A program made the translations under genes and the position numbers. From assembly GCA_051294375.1 (NCBI GenBank), contig CM119265.1, forward strand, positions 17,714,403 to 17,778,402: 64,000 nt of DNA. The letters run 5' to 3'. Each line of letters starts with the position of its first letter. The stretch's first letter is position 1. The notes beneath the pieces were generated by a model that did no database searches, was not told the origin of the DNA, and worked only from the letters and a program-made list of their open reading frames with translations. This stretch comes from Paraspadella gotoi (Eukaryota; Chaetognatha). Of the stretch, positions 37,301 through 49,765 are shown piece by piece.

Positions 37301-40078
37301 GGTTCTGATGTAGATAAAGGGAGTGAACGAAAACTGGAAAGTTTTAAACATGACCAGGCTAGTAAAATAACTCACAGGAAAGACGAGTGTGATTCTGAAT
37401 ATGATTTTAGCTTAGGAGAGATTAAATTGGAAGAGAAGTCACCGATGCACCAAATGCTTCCACAAACATTTTGTTTAGATTTATTAAGAGGTGAAACAGA
37501 AGACCCTACTTCAAAAAATGATATAGATAAATATCATCCTTGTTTTAACATTACATCAACGAAAGAAACAAACGAAAGAAGTTTTAAAACGAAAACAATT
37601 GCTTCTAGTCCTTCCAGTAAGGGATCTTTAAAAACAAGAAGGGGAATTCCTGAGTTCATTCAGACTGAAGATCGAGTCAAGATTTCGCCTCGTTTAAAAG
37701 AATATAGAAATGATGAACGACCCACATCTTTGAAAACTTTTTATGACGTTCCCAAATTAGCACTGAAGCATTCTAGTACTTCTGTTGAAATCTCCCGTCC
37801 AGCATCTCGTGCCTCATCTATGTTTTCACATAGTGGGGCAATTTCCAATAGATCCTCAGTGCTATTTTCTAGGCCAACATCAGGATTGACTCAATCATCT
37901 TCCTCAAGTTTAAAAAATTCGTCTCTCTCTTTAAATGAGGTTCCTTCAATGATTCCACCATCAGCTCGGGGTTCTTTAAAATCCTTTATGCTTGCATCGA
38001 AATTAAACAAAAAAGGCAGAGGATCAACTATTTTTCTTCCTGCTGATAGCGAGTATTTTCATTCATTTATGAAGCAGCAAAAAAATGAGATCGGTTCTTT
38101 GAGTTGTTCAGTTGCTATAGAAGCTTCTATTGGGGAAACGCAAAAACATTTAGTTGAGGAGAAACAGTCCGTTAAAACTCTACAAGGACAACTACTTGTA
38201 TTGGAAAACAGTGAAATATCAAGGCTAAATATTCCAAAAGATACTAAATATTTACAAAGTCGTGTTAAACAGCAGATCAGTAGTCACTACCATCGTATTC
38301 TAAATTTACAAGATATAATTTCGGGTTATTTTTTGCTTCATATTGAATCGTCTGGTTTACACCATTCTCTATTGACCTCATTCATTGACATGACGCCTTC
38401 AAAACCATTTCACCTCATACCTCAAAAGGAAAACTTTCAGTTAGATTTGAGGTTTGATTTTAATCAATGTCTGGATATTGTTATGGCTGGAACACCTCGT
38501 GCCTTAATTTCCTTTCTCTATTCTAATGGGTGCCTTTGCAACAGCTTTGTTCATCATTTCTTCTTTACTTATCGATACATTCTGAGCCCAATACAGTTGT
38601 ATAATGCCTTGCTTGATTACTTTATGTCATCGCTTTCCCCATTATCTGGGTCTGAATATTTGGCTGTTAATGTAGTTAACCGCTCTTTGGATCTACTTCA
38701 AATATGGATTGATTGTTTCTTTAATATCGACTTTGAGGATAATCCTAGACTGATTGACGCAGTTTCCAAGCTGGTCAAGGACCAAATGGCCCCCTTGTCA
38801 GCAGATTCTGCTGATCAAATTCTTCGATCAATTGAGGAATTCCGATATGGTCGGAAAAAGATGGAGATTAAACTTTCACACTTCCTTTTTTTAAATGATA
38901 ATCTCTGTATAAATTCTCCCCCTTTCATGAAGATGGATTCATTAGATACCAATGGCGATAAGTGGGCATTGTTGGTTCCACCAACCACCATTGCTGATGA
39001 ATCTCGCTCGAGAATTCAAAACGTTACTTCTGGATTAACATCTTGCCTCAACAGCAAAAAGCAAGTTGATAATTGTGAAGTGTATGTCGGGGCATCACTA
39101 GTAAATTTTGAAGATGGATTCACTATAGGTGATTATTCTGTTCACACATTATCTGCTGCTTTGAGTCTCTTGCAATGGGAATGTTTTATACAAACTCACC
39201 CAATTGACTTTCTTGATACGCGATCAATCGGTGTGGTGCTCTCTCAATCATCCACCAATAAGTCCGTTAAATCAATGCCAGTTCAACGAAGCCTTCAATT
39301 AATTTTAACTGAACCTACAGGAACGGTTACAGAAGATATGTTACCTTCTTCACTTTTTGTGTCTCCCCGCAATGCTCGATCAAGGAAAATAGTTTCATTA
39401 GTTCGTCATTCACAAATGGTCTCTCATTGGGCAGCATCTGAACTGCTGACTTCGCCATCCTTCAAGGTTCAATTAGCAAAGCTAACAAAATTTATTTCCG
39501 TTGCCAAACACACCCTCGAAAACGGAGATTTAGCAACGTGCTCAGCCATAGCTGAAGCCTTGGAGTGCTTGGTTGTGAAGCAACTACCAGCTTGGCGATC
39601 TCTTCCATCTCGAACTGTCCACTATTGGGAGTTGGTTGCGACAGCCCGAAAAACTTTTCAAGAAACCCCATTTTTCAGTAAAGAAGAGAAATACAAAGAT
39701 ACTGTCCTTCCTCCAATATGTCATATTGTTTCCCATGTTCAAGAGATCGAAGCCAAAGGATTCATTATTGTTGCAACCCCCGCCAATGCTAATCCGTGCG
39801 TGGACAGAAAGTTTTCTTGGACAGAATTCAATGTTTTGGCTGAGATAATCGATCAAATACGCGTTTGCCGACGAACGGAATTTTCCCCACCAACCATTGA
39901 GGATGAATTGATCGACACATTAAAGCATAGAATAATAAGAATGGCGGAAGAAGATATAATTTCCCTTGCCTCTAAAAATCAAGTAAACTTTGCCTTAAAA
40001 ACAGCAACGGAGGGAAAGAAGATTCAGTCGGCTTTGAAAAATGTCAAGGAGATTTTCAAAGCTGTTGGAAAAGATTGA
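34336..40078 (+). CDS. KIND-domain Ras guanine-nucleotide exchange factor (KNDC1/very-KIND-like)
   Basis: The main exon, 34577-40078, is a single uninterrupted frame of 1,833 residues preceded by TTTTCCCAG. The proposed first exon, 34336-34371 (MARQRKQEMIRR, donor GTAAGT), joins in phase but is uncertain. A KIND domain is at about residues 40-230 (SLADVLQTRDKCFTEDELW, FLYVAPEYDAVG, SLGVSMWFAAEYG). A Ser/Asn/Lys-rich linker of roughly 1,000 residues follows. A RasGEF-N module comes next (VMAGTPRALISFLYSNGC, YILSPIQLYNALLDYFM), then a Cdc25-type RasGEF domain (SLVRHSQMVSHWAASELL, TCSAIAEALECLVVKQLPAW). The KIND-to-RasGEF order matches KNDC1, a neuronal Ras GEF that binds MAP2, but that protein has two KIND domains and only one is seen here. 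A poly(A) signal AATAAA lies at 40201. Confidence 0.88.
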
Positions 40079-40425
40079 CAATCAATCTTGCTTGAACAAA
40101 ACCGTGTACTGTGATGTCATTTATTGCCTTATCTTTAGACGCTTGTTAACTATTATCATTACTTCATTAAAAGTATTAACAATCAGTATTTATTTTAAAC
40201 AATAAACATTTATATTTACTATGAAATGCAACCAATATCTTTACAAAGATTAAATGCTACTGTAGTTATCCTAAAATTGTAATGATCCATATGTTTGAAT
40301 TTTTATTGTTTCTTTTATTTGCATGCCAATTTTTCTCACCCGAGTATGATTTCACTTATCCAATTTAAGGTAATATGTGATATTAGCAACAACTTTAAGA
40401 AACTTGGACGAGGACCTTATTAAAA

Positions 40426-43400
40426 ATGGAAGATGATGAGGAGAGAAGGAGAAGGAGGCGGGCAAAGAAGAAACAAACCGAGGAGTCGGAACGGCGGACA
40501 GAGGCCGGGGGAGAAAGAGTTAGAACCGAGGAAGATGACGATGAAAGGAGGAGGAGGCGAAGGGAAAAGAAAAGACAGATGGAAGTAGCAGAAGGTCAAG
40601 AAAAGACAGACATTTCTGGGGAGAAAGTGAAAGTTGACGACGACGAGGAGAGGAGAAGAAGAAAGCGGGAGAAAAAAAGGCAAGCGGAGGAAGGCGAGGC
40701 GCGGGAAAAGTCAGACAACCTTGGCAAGGAAGAAGAGGATGAGGAAGAAAGGAGGAGGAGACGCGAAGAGAGGAGAAGAAGAAAAGAGAGGGAAACGATG
40801 GAGCCAGAGGAAAGAGAAACGGGAGACAACGATGAGGAGAGGCGGCGGCGAAGGAAAGAGAGAAAGGAAAGAAAAACCTTAGAGGTATTGAGTATTAAAA
40901 TGCAATGGTTTTTGTTTTTTTTTTACATTTTTTGTTTTTGTTATTACTTTCAAGACCTTTTTTGGCACAGACGAACGAAAACGAAAACAATAAAATTAAA
41001 AACGCGGATATACGACCAAAGACGGCACGCGATTCCGGTAAGGACACGTACCCAACTGCTACTACAAAGAACAAAAATGGTACAAAGATAGTACATTTTA
41101 ATTTTTACCATTCAGCAAGACATTCCGAATCTCCAAGAAACGACGACGAAAAGGAGGAGGCGAGGAAGAGGAGAGAAGAAGAGGCGAAGAAGAAGAAGGA
41201 AAGAAGAAGAGAGAAGGAACGATTAAAAGAAGAACGGTTAGTCAAACTGGCTACTGGCTACCTGGCTAATGGCTAGTTTAAGAGATAAACATCATCTAGC
41301 CTAAATTTTTCCAGAAAGTCGCAGCGTTCCCCTTCGCCCTTTGCCATGAACTCGAGCGCGGCGACCAGCGCCTCATCCGTCCACCCCAACGCCTCACGGG
41401 CTCGAAACGGCGTCTCACGCCCAACTTCGCCGTTGGTCGATGTCATGAAAACTAATAGGAGCAAGGTGAGGGTGGTTGGCGCTCTTTTCTTTCGTGTCGT
41501 TAATGCATGAATGTTGCTCAAAAATCGACAAAACAAATCCCCTTCACCAAGAATAAAGAGAAACCGTATTTGCACCTATTATTTTCCATTAATTTAAACA
41601 TTCTAAATTACTACTGGTTTTCTTTCGTTTGGAAATAAGAAAATGCAGAGACACAGGGCGAACGAGGAAGATCAGGTAGAAGAGCCTTAACTGTAAATAT
41701 GTTGTGTTAAAAACTCCGTTACTCGGCAAGCTTTTTACCGGGATAGTCAGGAGTCTTGTAGCCGCCAATGGAAAAGCTTTACAAAAAATAGGTAGTTTAC
41801 AATTTGCTTTACGATGTTTCACGCTGCGCACGTTTCTTTCTCACCTACTCTTAGTCTTACCTCACTTACCCTCTTTCGGCAGCAGCAGACCGCGGTTGGC
41901 CGTTCCCTGCGCCAAGGCCCTCGCGAGAACCCTTTCTGGGCGCCACTCCCTATCGAGTCCCCAGCCTCGAGCGTCTCGATCTCGCTCGAAGAAAGAGACA
42001 GCTGGCAACTCTGGTTCGCCGCTAGGCGGCGCTCCAGCATGACCACGGAATATGTAGGAATGGCGCACTGAATCTCTTCCCTTCCCTCTCTTTCTCTCTT
42101 TTTATCTTCATTTTCTGGTTTTGCTTTAATAATTACGTTAATTCCGCTTTTTTCCGTGTTCACCTCACGAGAATTCGATGCGTTTTCTTTTAATTAATTT
42201 AGTTAAACTTTAATGGAACGAAATTCGTACATCTATCGTCTGCATTTTACAGTTGTTTTTTTCTCTGCAGTCGATTCCCGAAGATATTCAAGTGGAAAAG
42301 GAAGACCGGAGACAAAAGCAACGCAATCTCGGCGAAGCAACGGCCGTTGAGAGCGACTACGGCAGCGATTTTGAGGCGAGAGACGCCGCTTTGAACTTGA
42401 ATGAGACGCAAAATTGATAGCTGAGAATAGATTCGGTCTTTGCATACCAGAAGAAAATTGAAACTTAGTAGAAATATTAATTTATTCATAATGAATTACT
42501 TCGAAGACTTCTGACTTCCTCTAAGGTGCAAACATAAAATGAAAAAAAAAATGTATCTATTAGGTTCACATTAGGAGAAGAGACTTCTGTGAAGCAAGTT
42601 ATGTGAACCTGATAGATACAAATTTTTTTTCATTTTATGAAAATTTGCAAATTACTTGTTTCAAAGCTATTTTCTATTTTTCTATTTTAATATTTTAATA
42701 TTTTTATGAAGGATTTAGTATTTAATCTATATTATTTAATCAAAACAGCCCCGATCTAATACTTAAGGGAGTGGTCTTTTCATATAATTGAAACATTCTT
42801 TGAAAATTTTCCACTTCATTGATAGGGAAGCCAGGTACTCTGGGAGTGAATAAACGGGACTGTGAGAGAGTCTTGATTGAAAGCTTGCAGGGACCTGCTA
42901 TGTCATTATCTTGTAAGAGTGATGGAGGCCTTAAACCACCAAAGCCTGTCCAAAAGTGTCCAAAGTCAGGGGCAAGATAGCTTATTTATTAAATGAATGG
43001 ATAATTTTTATATTGGTTGTACAATTTCATTGATATTGCTTTCTTTTTTAAAAATGTTTTATTTATCTTATAATTCAATTTGGGAAGGGGAAGTCAGTGT
43101 TATCTTCTGGAAATAGAGGGAGCATCTATACAACACAAGGTTAGATTACTATCTGTCCTAGTTTGCACCTTAGAGGAAGACAGAAGTCTTCGAAGTACTG
43201 TGCTATTTCATTATGAATAAATTATTATTTCTACTAAGTTTCAATTTTCTTCTGGTATGCAAAGACCGAATCTATTCTCAGCTATCAATTGAATCTAATC
43301 CTACCAGAATCATGACTATAAATATGACTACAATATGACTACAAATATATGAGACGCAAAATATTTACGTTTTTTTAATCGAGTCTTTTTCCAACGATGT

Positions 43401-46400
43401 AGAAAAGCGACGAAGAGGCACCCAGGGGAAGGGCTGTGCCGTCAACCGCCGCTGCTTCGGCCACCGGGCCGACAGAAGCGAAAAGTTTGGTAAATATACT
43501 AGATTGAGGAAGTCAATTGGTTTTCATTTACATATGTATTCGGCGGTTCTGTGGTAAGTTAATGCGATCGTTGTGGTCTTCATTATCGTCGTTGCTTGTC
43601 TCTGTTAAGGTAGCTTCAAATACAGTAGGCATTTTTTAAATTATTTTTTATTTATTTATACAATTATGTTTCTCCACAGGATAACCAAATGGCGGATATT
43701 TTTCGCGCGATGAACGAAGAGAATCAACAATTGGTCGGCAGCAGAACAGATGTAAATTCCGACTTCTAAGACAACCTACTTGTTATATCTAACTTTTTGC
43801 TCTTATAATTCTTTTTAACCTTTTGTTTTCAGTTATCTTATGATCCAGCCTTCGCGCCCTCTGATGGTTCCTCCACGCCTCTCGAGTCTCACCGTTCAGA
43901 TTTGTTGAGCGCTACCCCCGCCAACGACAACGCGGAATGGGTCGACAACGGTGTTAACTTTGGGGACGCCTTCACGGCCGCCTTAGCTTCTATCTCTATG
44001 GTTAAAGCCGCCGAAAGAGGTCATTATTGTACCCTAATAAAATTTGACGGCAGATTGTTCAAGTTTAACGTATTTTCTTCATTTTTCCATCTACAGCCAA
44101 AGACCTAAAGAGACTGGTCAAATTAGATCGCTCTCACTGTGACATTTTCGACTTACCTCCCGCCGAGGAGCATCAAATGTACGTCCGCAACATCTCTGTT
44201 AATGTGGCCCAAAAATTCGTGCAGACAGGCGAGGACAATGTGGACGAGGATTGCCAGACCGAGGAGATAGAGACTCGTTCCGTGTGGACGCAGCACCCGG
44301 CCGAGGGCGTTCACGTATGCGGACTTGACGGGGAATCCATGGGCGTAGATGTTGGTCGACTTGTAGTGCGTAAAGTGACCGAGTCAGGCGACGAGAGTGA
44401 CGCAAGATCGTCTTCCGCGCTGGAAGTGCCTGGCGCTTACGATTTGCTGGCTCTCAGTAAATTCCTCGACGCGGCCGGCACTCTTGTCCTCGGACTGGTG
44501 GAGGAAGAATCTCAATTAGCCGACGGAGGATTCGTTACCGGCGAGATCGTAGCCCTTAGCATTTTTGACGTTCAGACGCCGGCGTTGATGGCCGGCGGTC
44601 GCTACGGGGTCGTTGCGGCGTTTCCGGCTGCCCGATCAACGCTCGTAGCGCTCTCTATGGCCGCTCCAACGAAGTCGAAGACTTCGCCGATCAAGGAGTG
44701 TGGCGCAGTTTGCGTTTGGAATCTGAGTAGTCCCGAAAAGTGAGTCTAAGTAGAATTGGTAGGGAGTCAAAATTAAAAACGATTAAATCATACTTCGTTC
44801 ATGAGAAACTATTTTTACCATCCCTGGTTTGTCGCCTTGCACGAAATTTTGTCTTTTGATTTCTGTTTTTCCCTAAATTATCTTTTACTCTCAGACCAAT
44901 TCACACATTGGTGAGCGCCCCCTCGCCCTCAAACGCTCACGACACTGTTATCACGGCCCTTTGTTGGTCACCGGCCGCGTGCACCATCGTCGTCGGAGGC
45001 ACCAAGGATGGCGTCCTTCTTCTTTGGGATCTCCGGGAACCCGAGTATCTCCACAAGGTCGTCGGATACAAGAATGAAAAATGCTTGACGAGGTAAAGCT
45101 CTCTCCACGTAAAATATTTCAGCATTGCTATTTTGTTTAATAATGTGTTGTGCGTGATTTATTGCACAGAACGCCCTCCTACTCGACGGCGGCCAGTTCG
45201 TACGGATTTAATCACGACGCGGCCATCGTCTCCTTGGTTACCGTGTCGCAATTGACGACGCCCCTGTTTGGAATGGCCGCCAAGGAGGCTAACAACGCCG
45301 GTTCATCCTTTCAACTCCTATCCATGGACAGGACAGGACGGATTTTTTTATGGGTAAAAATCAGTAGTCGATATCAAGATTGTCCAATTCAGCGCCTAAA
45401 ATTCCTTGCGATATCCCGGTCACTAGACTGCGTTGGAGGTGAATCCCGACCCTTCCGGCTCAGAAGAACTCCTCGGACTTCGCCCCAACGGCCGAGTCAA
45501 ACTCAACAAGTCCGCCGAGTTCGACACCCACGTTCCCAAACTCGGATACCCCATGGCGATATTTGACCAGTCAGTTAAAAAATAGTTTGTTTGTTTAACG
45601 AGCGAAGTACGATGAGATTACCTTTTCGTCGTTCAGGAGATTTTTGGATGCAGTCCCGGAGAAGTCGGCAAAATCCCCGCCTTCAGGTACAGATTCGCCC
45701 GGTGTCGACTTGGCGGTCGGTGTCGTCGGTCTCTCCAACGCCGTCTCCTTTGGCGTCACGCGACTGGCTGTCGACGTCGGCGACTCCGGGAAGTTCATCA
45801 TCGCCACCGAGTTTGTAAGCCTCTGTCCTTTGTCAATGTTTGTTTGCTTGCTTTCTTTTTGTTGCATTTTTCACATTTTTTCCTAAAACTTCTTTTAAAT
45901 TATATCAATTATCTCGTCAAACAGGGAGTAATATTAAACCGTGACCGCCACACTGGAGCGACACCAGAGCCACCCGCTTACACCGTTTCCGCCCCCGAGA
46001 TTTCATTGACTCCAGCTATTGTGACCTCCGTGAGCCCAAGTCCCTTCGGTCTCGATTTTTTTCTCGCCGGCACAGCCGACGGAAGAATTTTTCTCTTCAA
46101 CAAAGAATTCAGAGTGAGTGCTAACCGATGAACTGTTTTCGTTTTTAATTATTAGAGTTGAACTTAACGCTCTTTCAGCATCCTGTGATTTCGTGGACTC
46201 TCTCGACCTTGTCGTTTCGAGGCAAGAGCGTCGACACCTCGGCCGCCTCCTCAAAGCCCCCGCCGGCCGGGACGGTCATCGACGTACACTGGTCACCTGC
46301 CAGACCCTCTCAGTTTTACGCCTTCCAACAACCCTCGTCCATACTCACGTGGGACCTTTTAAAAACGACCGGTAAGTCGGCTTGATCAGAATACAGATAG

Positions 46401-46769
46401 ATCGTACTGTATGCTTTTCCCAACTTGTTTTATTCAGCGGGACCCATCGATTCTAACTCTCTTGCGGACTCGGCGCCCGACACCGAATTGGGAAATGAGT
46501 TTCGCATCGTCGCTGCAGCTGTGTCGCAACCTTGTCACCATGCCGAGGAAAAGTATTCTGGTGAGAAGCTACTTATAACCTTTTAAATTTATAATTTGAT
46601 ATTATATTATTTAAATTTGATTTATCTTTTCTCATATATTTTTTCAGCGTTTATGGCGGTTTCGTTAAAAATGGGTATCATGCGCGTTTATAAACTCACG
46701 ACGTTAGAGAAGAAAAAACGACTCGAAGAAACGAAACAAACTCGGCTGTTACTAGAAAAAGTTATGTAG
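40426..46769 (+). CDS. DYNC2I1: Dynein-2 intermediate chain 1 (WDR60)
   Basis: Nineteen exons: 40426-40884, 40971-41037, 41116-41236, 41315-41465, 41649-41675, 41883-42053, 42271-42375, 43403-43489, 43680-43751, 43833-44019, 44097-44739, 44895-45092, 45170-45353, 45427-45569, 45637-45814, 45925-46113, 46179-46371, 46438-46560, 46648-46769. They total 1,139 residues (human 1,066). WDR60 is an intermediate chain of the retrograde intraflagellar transport motor in cilia. The N-terminus is a long Arg/Glu-rich charged region. The middle has QTGEDNVDEDCQTEEIE and WTQHPAEG. The C-terminal half is a WD40 propeller (ITALCWSPAACTIVVGG, GVLLLWDLREP, RTGRIFLW, GTADGRIFLF) ending in a basic helix. Intron 7 appears to use a GC donor (TTTGAG|GCGAGA) and holds a transposable element. 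The acceptor of exon 6 could be a few bases further on. Confidence 0.93.
42412..43290. mobile_element. Inverted-repeat (fold-back) element in DYNC2I1 intron 7
   Basis: The first ~120 bases (AATTGATAGCTGAGAATAG to TCTAAGGTGCAAAC, 42412-42532) are repeated inverted at about 43162-43290 (GTTTGCACCTTAGAGG to CAGCTATCAATT). A perfect 14-base direct repeat, ATGAGACGCAAAAT, lies at 42401-42414 and 43349-43362 and probably marks the insertion. Removing the insert leaves an intron of about 90 nt, the usual size in this gene. The stretch 43080-43155 resembles 19370-19440 in the calmodulin intron. No coding capacity. Confidence 0.75.
42533..42639. mobile_element. Small palindromic MITE nested in the intron 7 element
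   Basis: An imperfect inverted repeat of about 38 bases per arm. It starts CATAAAATG, contains GTATCTAT(T/C)AGGTTCACA on each arm and ends CATTTTATG. Its position directly inside the left arm of the larger element suggests a later insertion or an internal hairpin. Confidence 0.6.
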
Positions 46770-47260
46770 AAAGTAGAAATTATTACTTTTTTAGTGACAC
46801 GTTGAATGACTTTCATACATTTCTTTACACAGTGCCTCTAGTCAGTTTCAATACTAAAAAAAAATCATCATCATATTTCTTGTTTGATTTATTTTTTAAC
46901 GCTTAATTACATGAGTAGGTGATAAAACGATATTAAAGTCTTATTATGCAGCGCTACGAATGTACGAAATAGCTTGATAATATTAATATTCATAAGATAC
47001 TATTACGGTATTTGTATATCCGTTATTGACTTTGCTCCCAGTTTCATCATGCTTTCAGCATCTACCTTCAATCAATCAATCAATCATTTTCTCTACTAAT
47101 TTTCTTAATTAATTAAAGCAAGCATATACAGTAAACATAAGTAAGCATAAACAGTAAAAAATTATTCTGAACTGACAAATGACAGATTAACCAAACACTA
47201 AGTCTTTTTTTTTCTGTAGAGGATTCCTCTTATCTTAATAATAAACATTAATCCTCAAAG
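46770..47260. other. Convergent intergenic spacer
   Basis: 490 bases between the stop codons of DYNC2I1 (plus) and the somatomedin-B GPCR (minus). It contains an (ATCA)n run near 47.07-47.09 kb; no gene is seen. Confidence 0.6.
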
Positions 47261-49765
47261 TCAAATGGAATTATTGCTTTCCTCTTTGATCGCTTTTTCC
47301 TTCTTCATAATAAACCTCCTGTCATACCTTAGACCGAAACTTCTGCGGTTCATTCGACTATTCCTTATTTTAAACTCTCTGGACAGTTGCATTTGGGCGT
47401 CTTGTGAACTCCGATTACAGTTCTTTGCGCCATTCGATACCGTAGCGTTATTTTCACATACGTCTTCTAATACGCTCGGCTGCGTTGTGCGTCCAGGCTC
47501 CCTTTGCATAAACGCGTCCGGGGCCCCTTCAGCCTCTCTGCCTTCGCGAGAGGTCGCCGCGGCGATGACAATGGTAGGCGTGACGCGCGATGATCGACAG
47601 ATCGTCCTGGCAGTGAGCCACGCTCTCGCCAAGCGCCGCGCGGTACGCGTCGTCGCCAACGAGAGGAACACGAAGAAACCCTGTAGAGAAGTGAAGGCGA
47701 CGAAAAGGAACTCTACGACGCTATTCTTGCAAAAATAGAGAATAAAGCCGAAGAGCCACTGCGCCCCCACGACGGCTAAAAGCCTGGCCGCCACCAACGC
47801 CACCTCTCGCCTCCTCACGAATCGACGGTCCGTCCGAAGCTTCGCGCAGCGGAGCCGCAAGTAGGTCAGCGCAACCATGGACGCTCCGACCAGGACCAGA
47901 TTAAGGCCGAGACTTACAAAAGTGGGAACGGCGAAGGCGATCATCTGGGCAAAGTCGTCTCCAATCCAGCAATCCTCCGTCGCGCCGTAGCCGACGCTGC
48001 CTGGAAAGACGACCTTATCGAACAGTATGCAGGTTAGAGTTACCGAGCACGGGACGCCCCAGCATACGAGGTGAACCACGGCGTCGAATTTGCGGACGCG
48101 GTCGTTGAGCGTCAGTTCCTGTAGAGTCCCGTGTCGCAACAGCACGTAAAATGATCCAAAGACGTAGGCCGCGACGCAGGTGCTCCAGCAGAAGGAGCAG
48201 AGCAGAAAAAGGTGCAGCGCCATTGCTGCAACAGTACAGGATGATGGAAACTGAGTGCGCGTTAAAAAACACAAGTTGTAACCTAGCAGCGAAAGAACGA
48301 GGAAGAGCTGCAGTCGCATGACGCGTCCCTTCTCGACTCCTTGGATGGCGTAAAAAATAAAGAGGCTCAGGATCAGCGACGCCACTGAAAGACCAAGCCC
48401 GAATTTGGTTAGTATCGATTGAACACTCTCTTCATTGTCGTTCGACGGTGAACTCCTTACGCCGACGAGTTGATTAAGATTGGCACACGGCGCCTCATCC
48501 TCGCTTTCGTTGGCGGCGCTGAAAAACTTGAGCGGAGCAGAATTTCCCGGACACTCGACTTGTTTCCAAACACGAGTTTCGTTTGCGGCCTCTCTGACCG
48601 AGAACTTGCTCCGAACTATGAGGATTGATAAGGAGCCGGAGAATGGGTTTGCGTAACCCCTCTTCCAATCGGGGACGCTTATAGGCAGAGGACGAGGCAC
48701 CTTGACGAAGCATTCGAACGGTCCGTCAGTCTTGTTCAAACACGCCACCGTCGATTCGTCCGCGAAGAGATCCGTCATTACGTCGGAGACGCAAAGACGA
48801 GTTTCTGCGCTCCACTTTGGCTTCGTCTCATCCTCCCTTCCACCGATTACCACGACATCGTCCTCTACTTCCGGACAAGAATTTCTTGCAGATTGCCTGG
48901 CACTTGATAGCAAGCATGGTAACAGCCTGCGGTCTCTTGATTTAACTGAAAAGTCTAAGTATCCGTCAGGCGGAATCAAGGCAGCGATCCGAGCCAGTGC
49001 TCCGCCCCGAGACGCCTGCCAAGCTCCTGAATCGATCTCGACTCCGGTTTCATCATCTAGTGAGACCCTCGCTGACCAGAAGACCAACTTAGGCGTCGGG
49101 AGGCTCGAGTCGACATTGCAATAGAAGCAGAAGACGTTGGCGTAAGTAAAGCCGAATTTACCGTCAGGTGTCATCATCGTGACGGGAAGCTGCAGGAAGA
49201 GATCGTTCGCGGGAAAGCGAAACTCGAATCGATCGCCGGCGGAGCAACGACGACGAACCGTCTCCAATTCCTTCACGTCGCGACGGACGAGTTCGGCCTC
49301 AAATTCCTTGCTGCATCCGACGATTTTGTTGAAGCCAAAAAGACGTAAAACGTGGCTTCTCGTCCAATCTGTTGGAACGAATCTTTGGCAGAGAACCCTA
49401 GCGGAAAAAAAAATACAAACAATAGATGCGAGCTATGATTTTTTTTACCTTTTCAGTTTTCATAGTAAAAAAAAAAATATTTTGATCTCTTATCTTACGT
49501 TTAAAAAATCGTTATCAATAGCCGAAAACTTCATCGAACCCTACCGATTTATTTTTTCATCCTTGCTCGAAGAGGCACGGCAAACTTTCTCGCGATCCCA
49601 ACAACAATCGCTGTTGGCCTCGCAGTTGTCATCGCAATGACATCCCAGTTCAGCGACAACGTCGAACCGGTACTCGTCGCAACGACTCACACAAGAGCCC
49701 CAGAGACTTGGCGATTTTGTTGGCGGTGGGTCGAATCCTCGGCCTAAGGTTGTCCAAATTAGCAT
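47261..49765 (-). CDS. Somatomedin-B-domain adhesion/secretin-type 7TM receptor
   Basis: Exons 49765-49545 and 49397-47261 join in phase (KINR|VLCQRF), giving 785 residues from the first ATG seen. The N-terminal exon has a complete somatomedin-B module with its eight Cys: CVSRC, ELGCHCDDNCEANSDCCWDR and VC. An extracellular region of about 400 residues follows. Seven hydrophobic segments come next: TM1 LGLSVASLILSLFIFYA, TM2 LQLFLVLSLLGYNLCFL, TM3 LHLFLLCSFCWSTCVAAYVF, TM4 LVCWGVPCSVTLTCILF, TM5 IAFAVPTFVSLGLNLVLV, TM6 VVGAQWLFGFILYF and TM7 VAFTSLQGFFVFLSLA. CWGVP in TM4 and LQGFFVFL in TM7 are class B2 hallmarks. No GPS cleavage motif is visible before TM1. No signal peptide follows the ATG at 49765, so an upstream first exon is likely. 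Confidence 0.85.

Noticed and set aside
41273-41575. 100-codon minus-strand open frame
   Set aside because: It is antisense to DYNC2I1 exon 4 and its introns, and no family is recognised.
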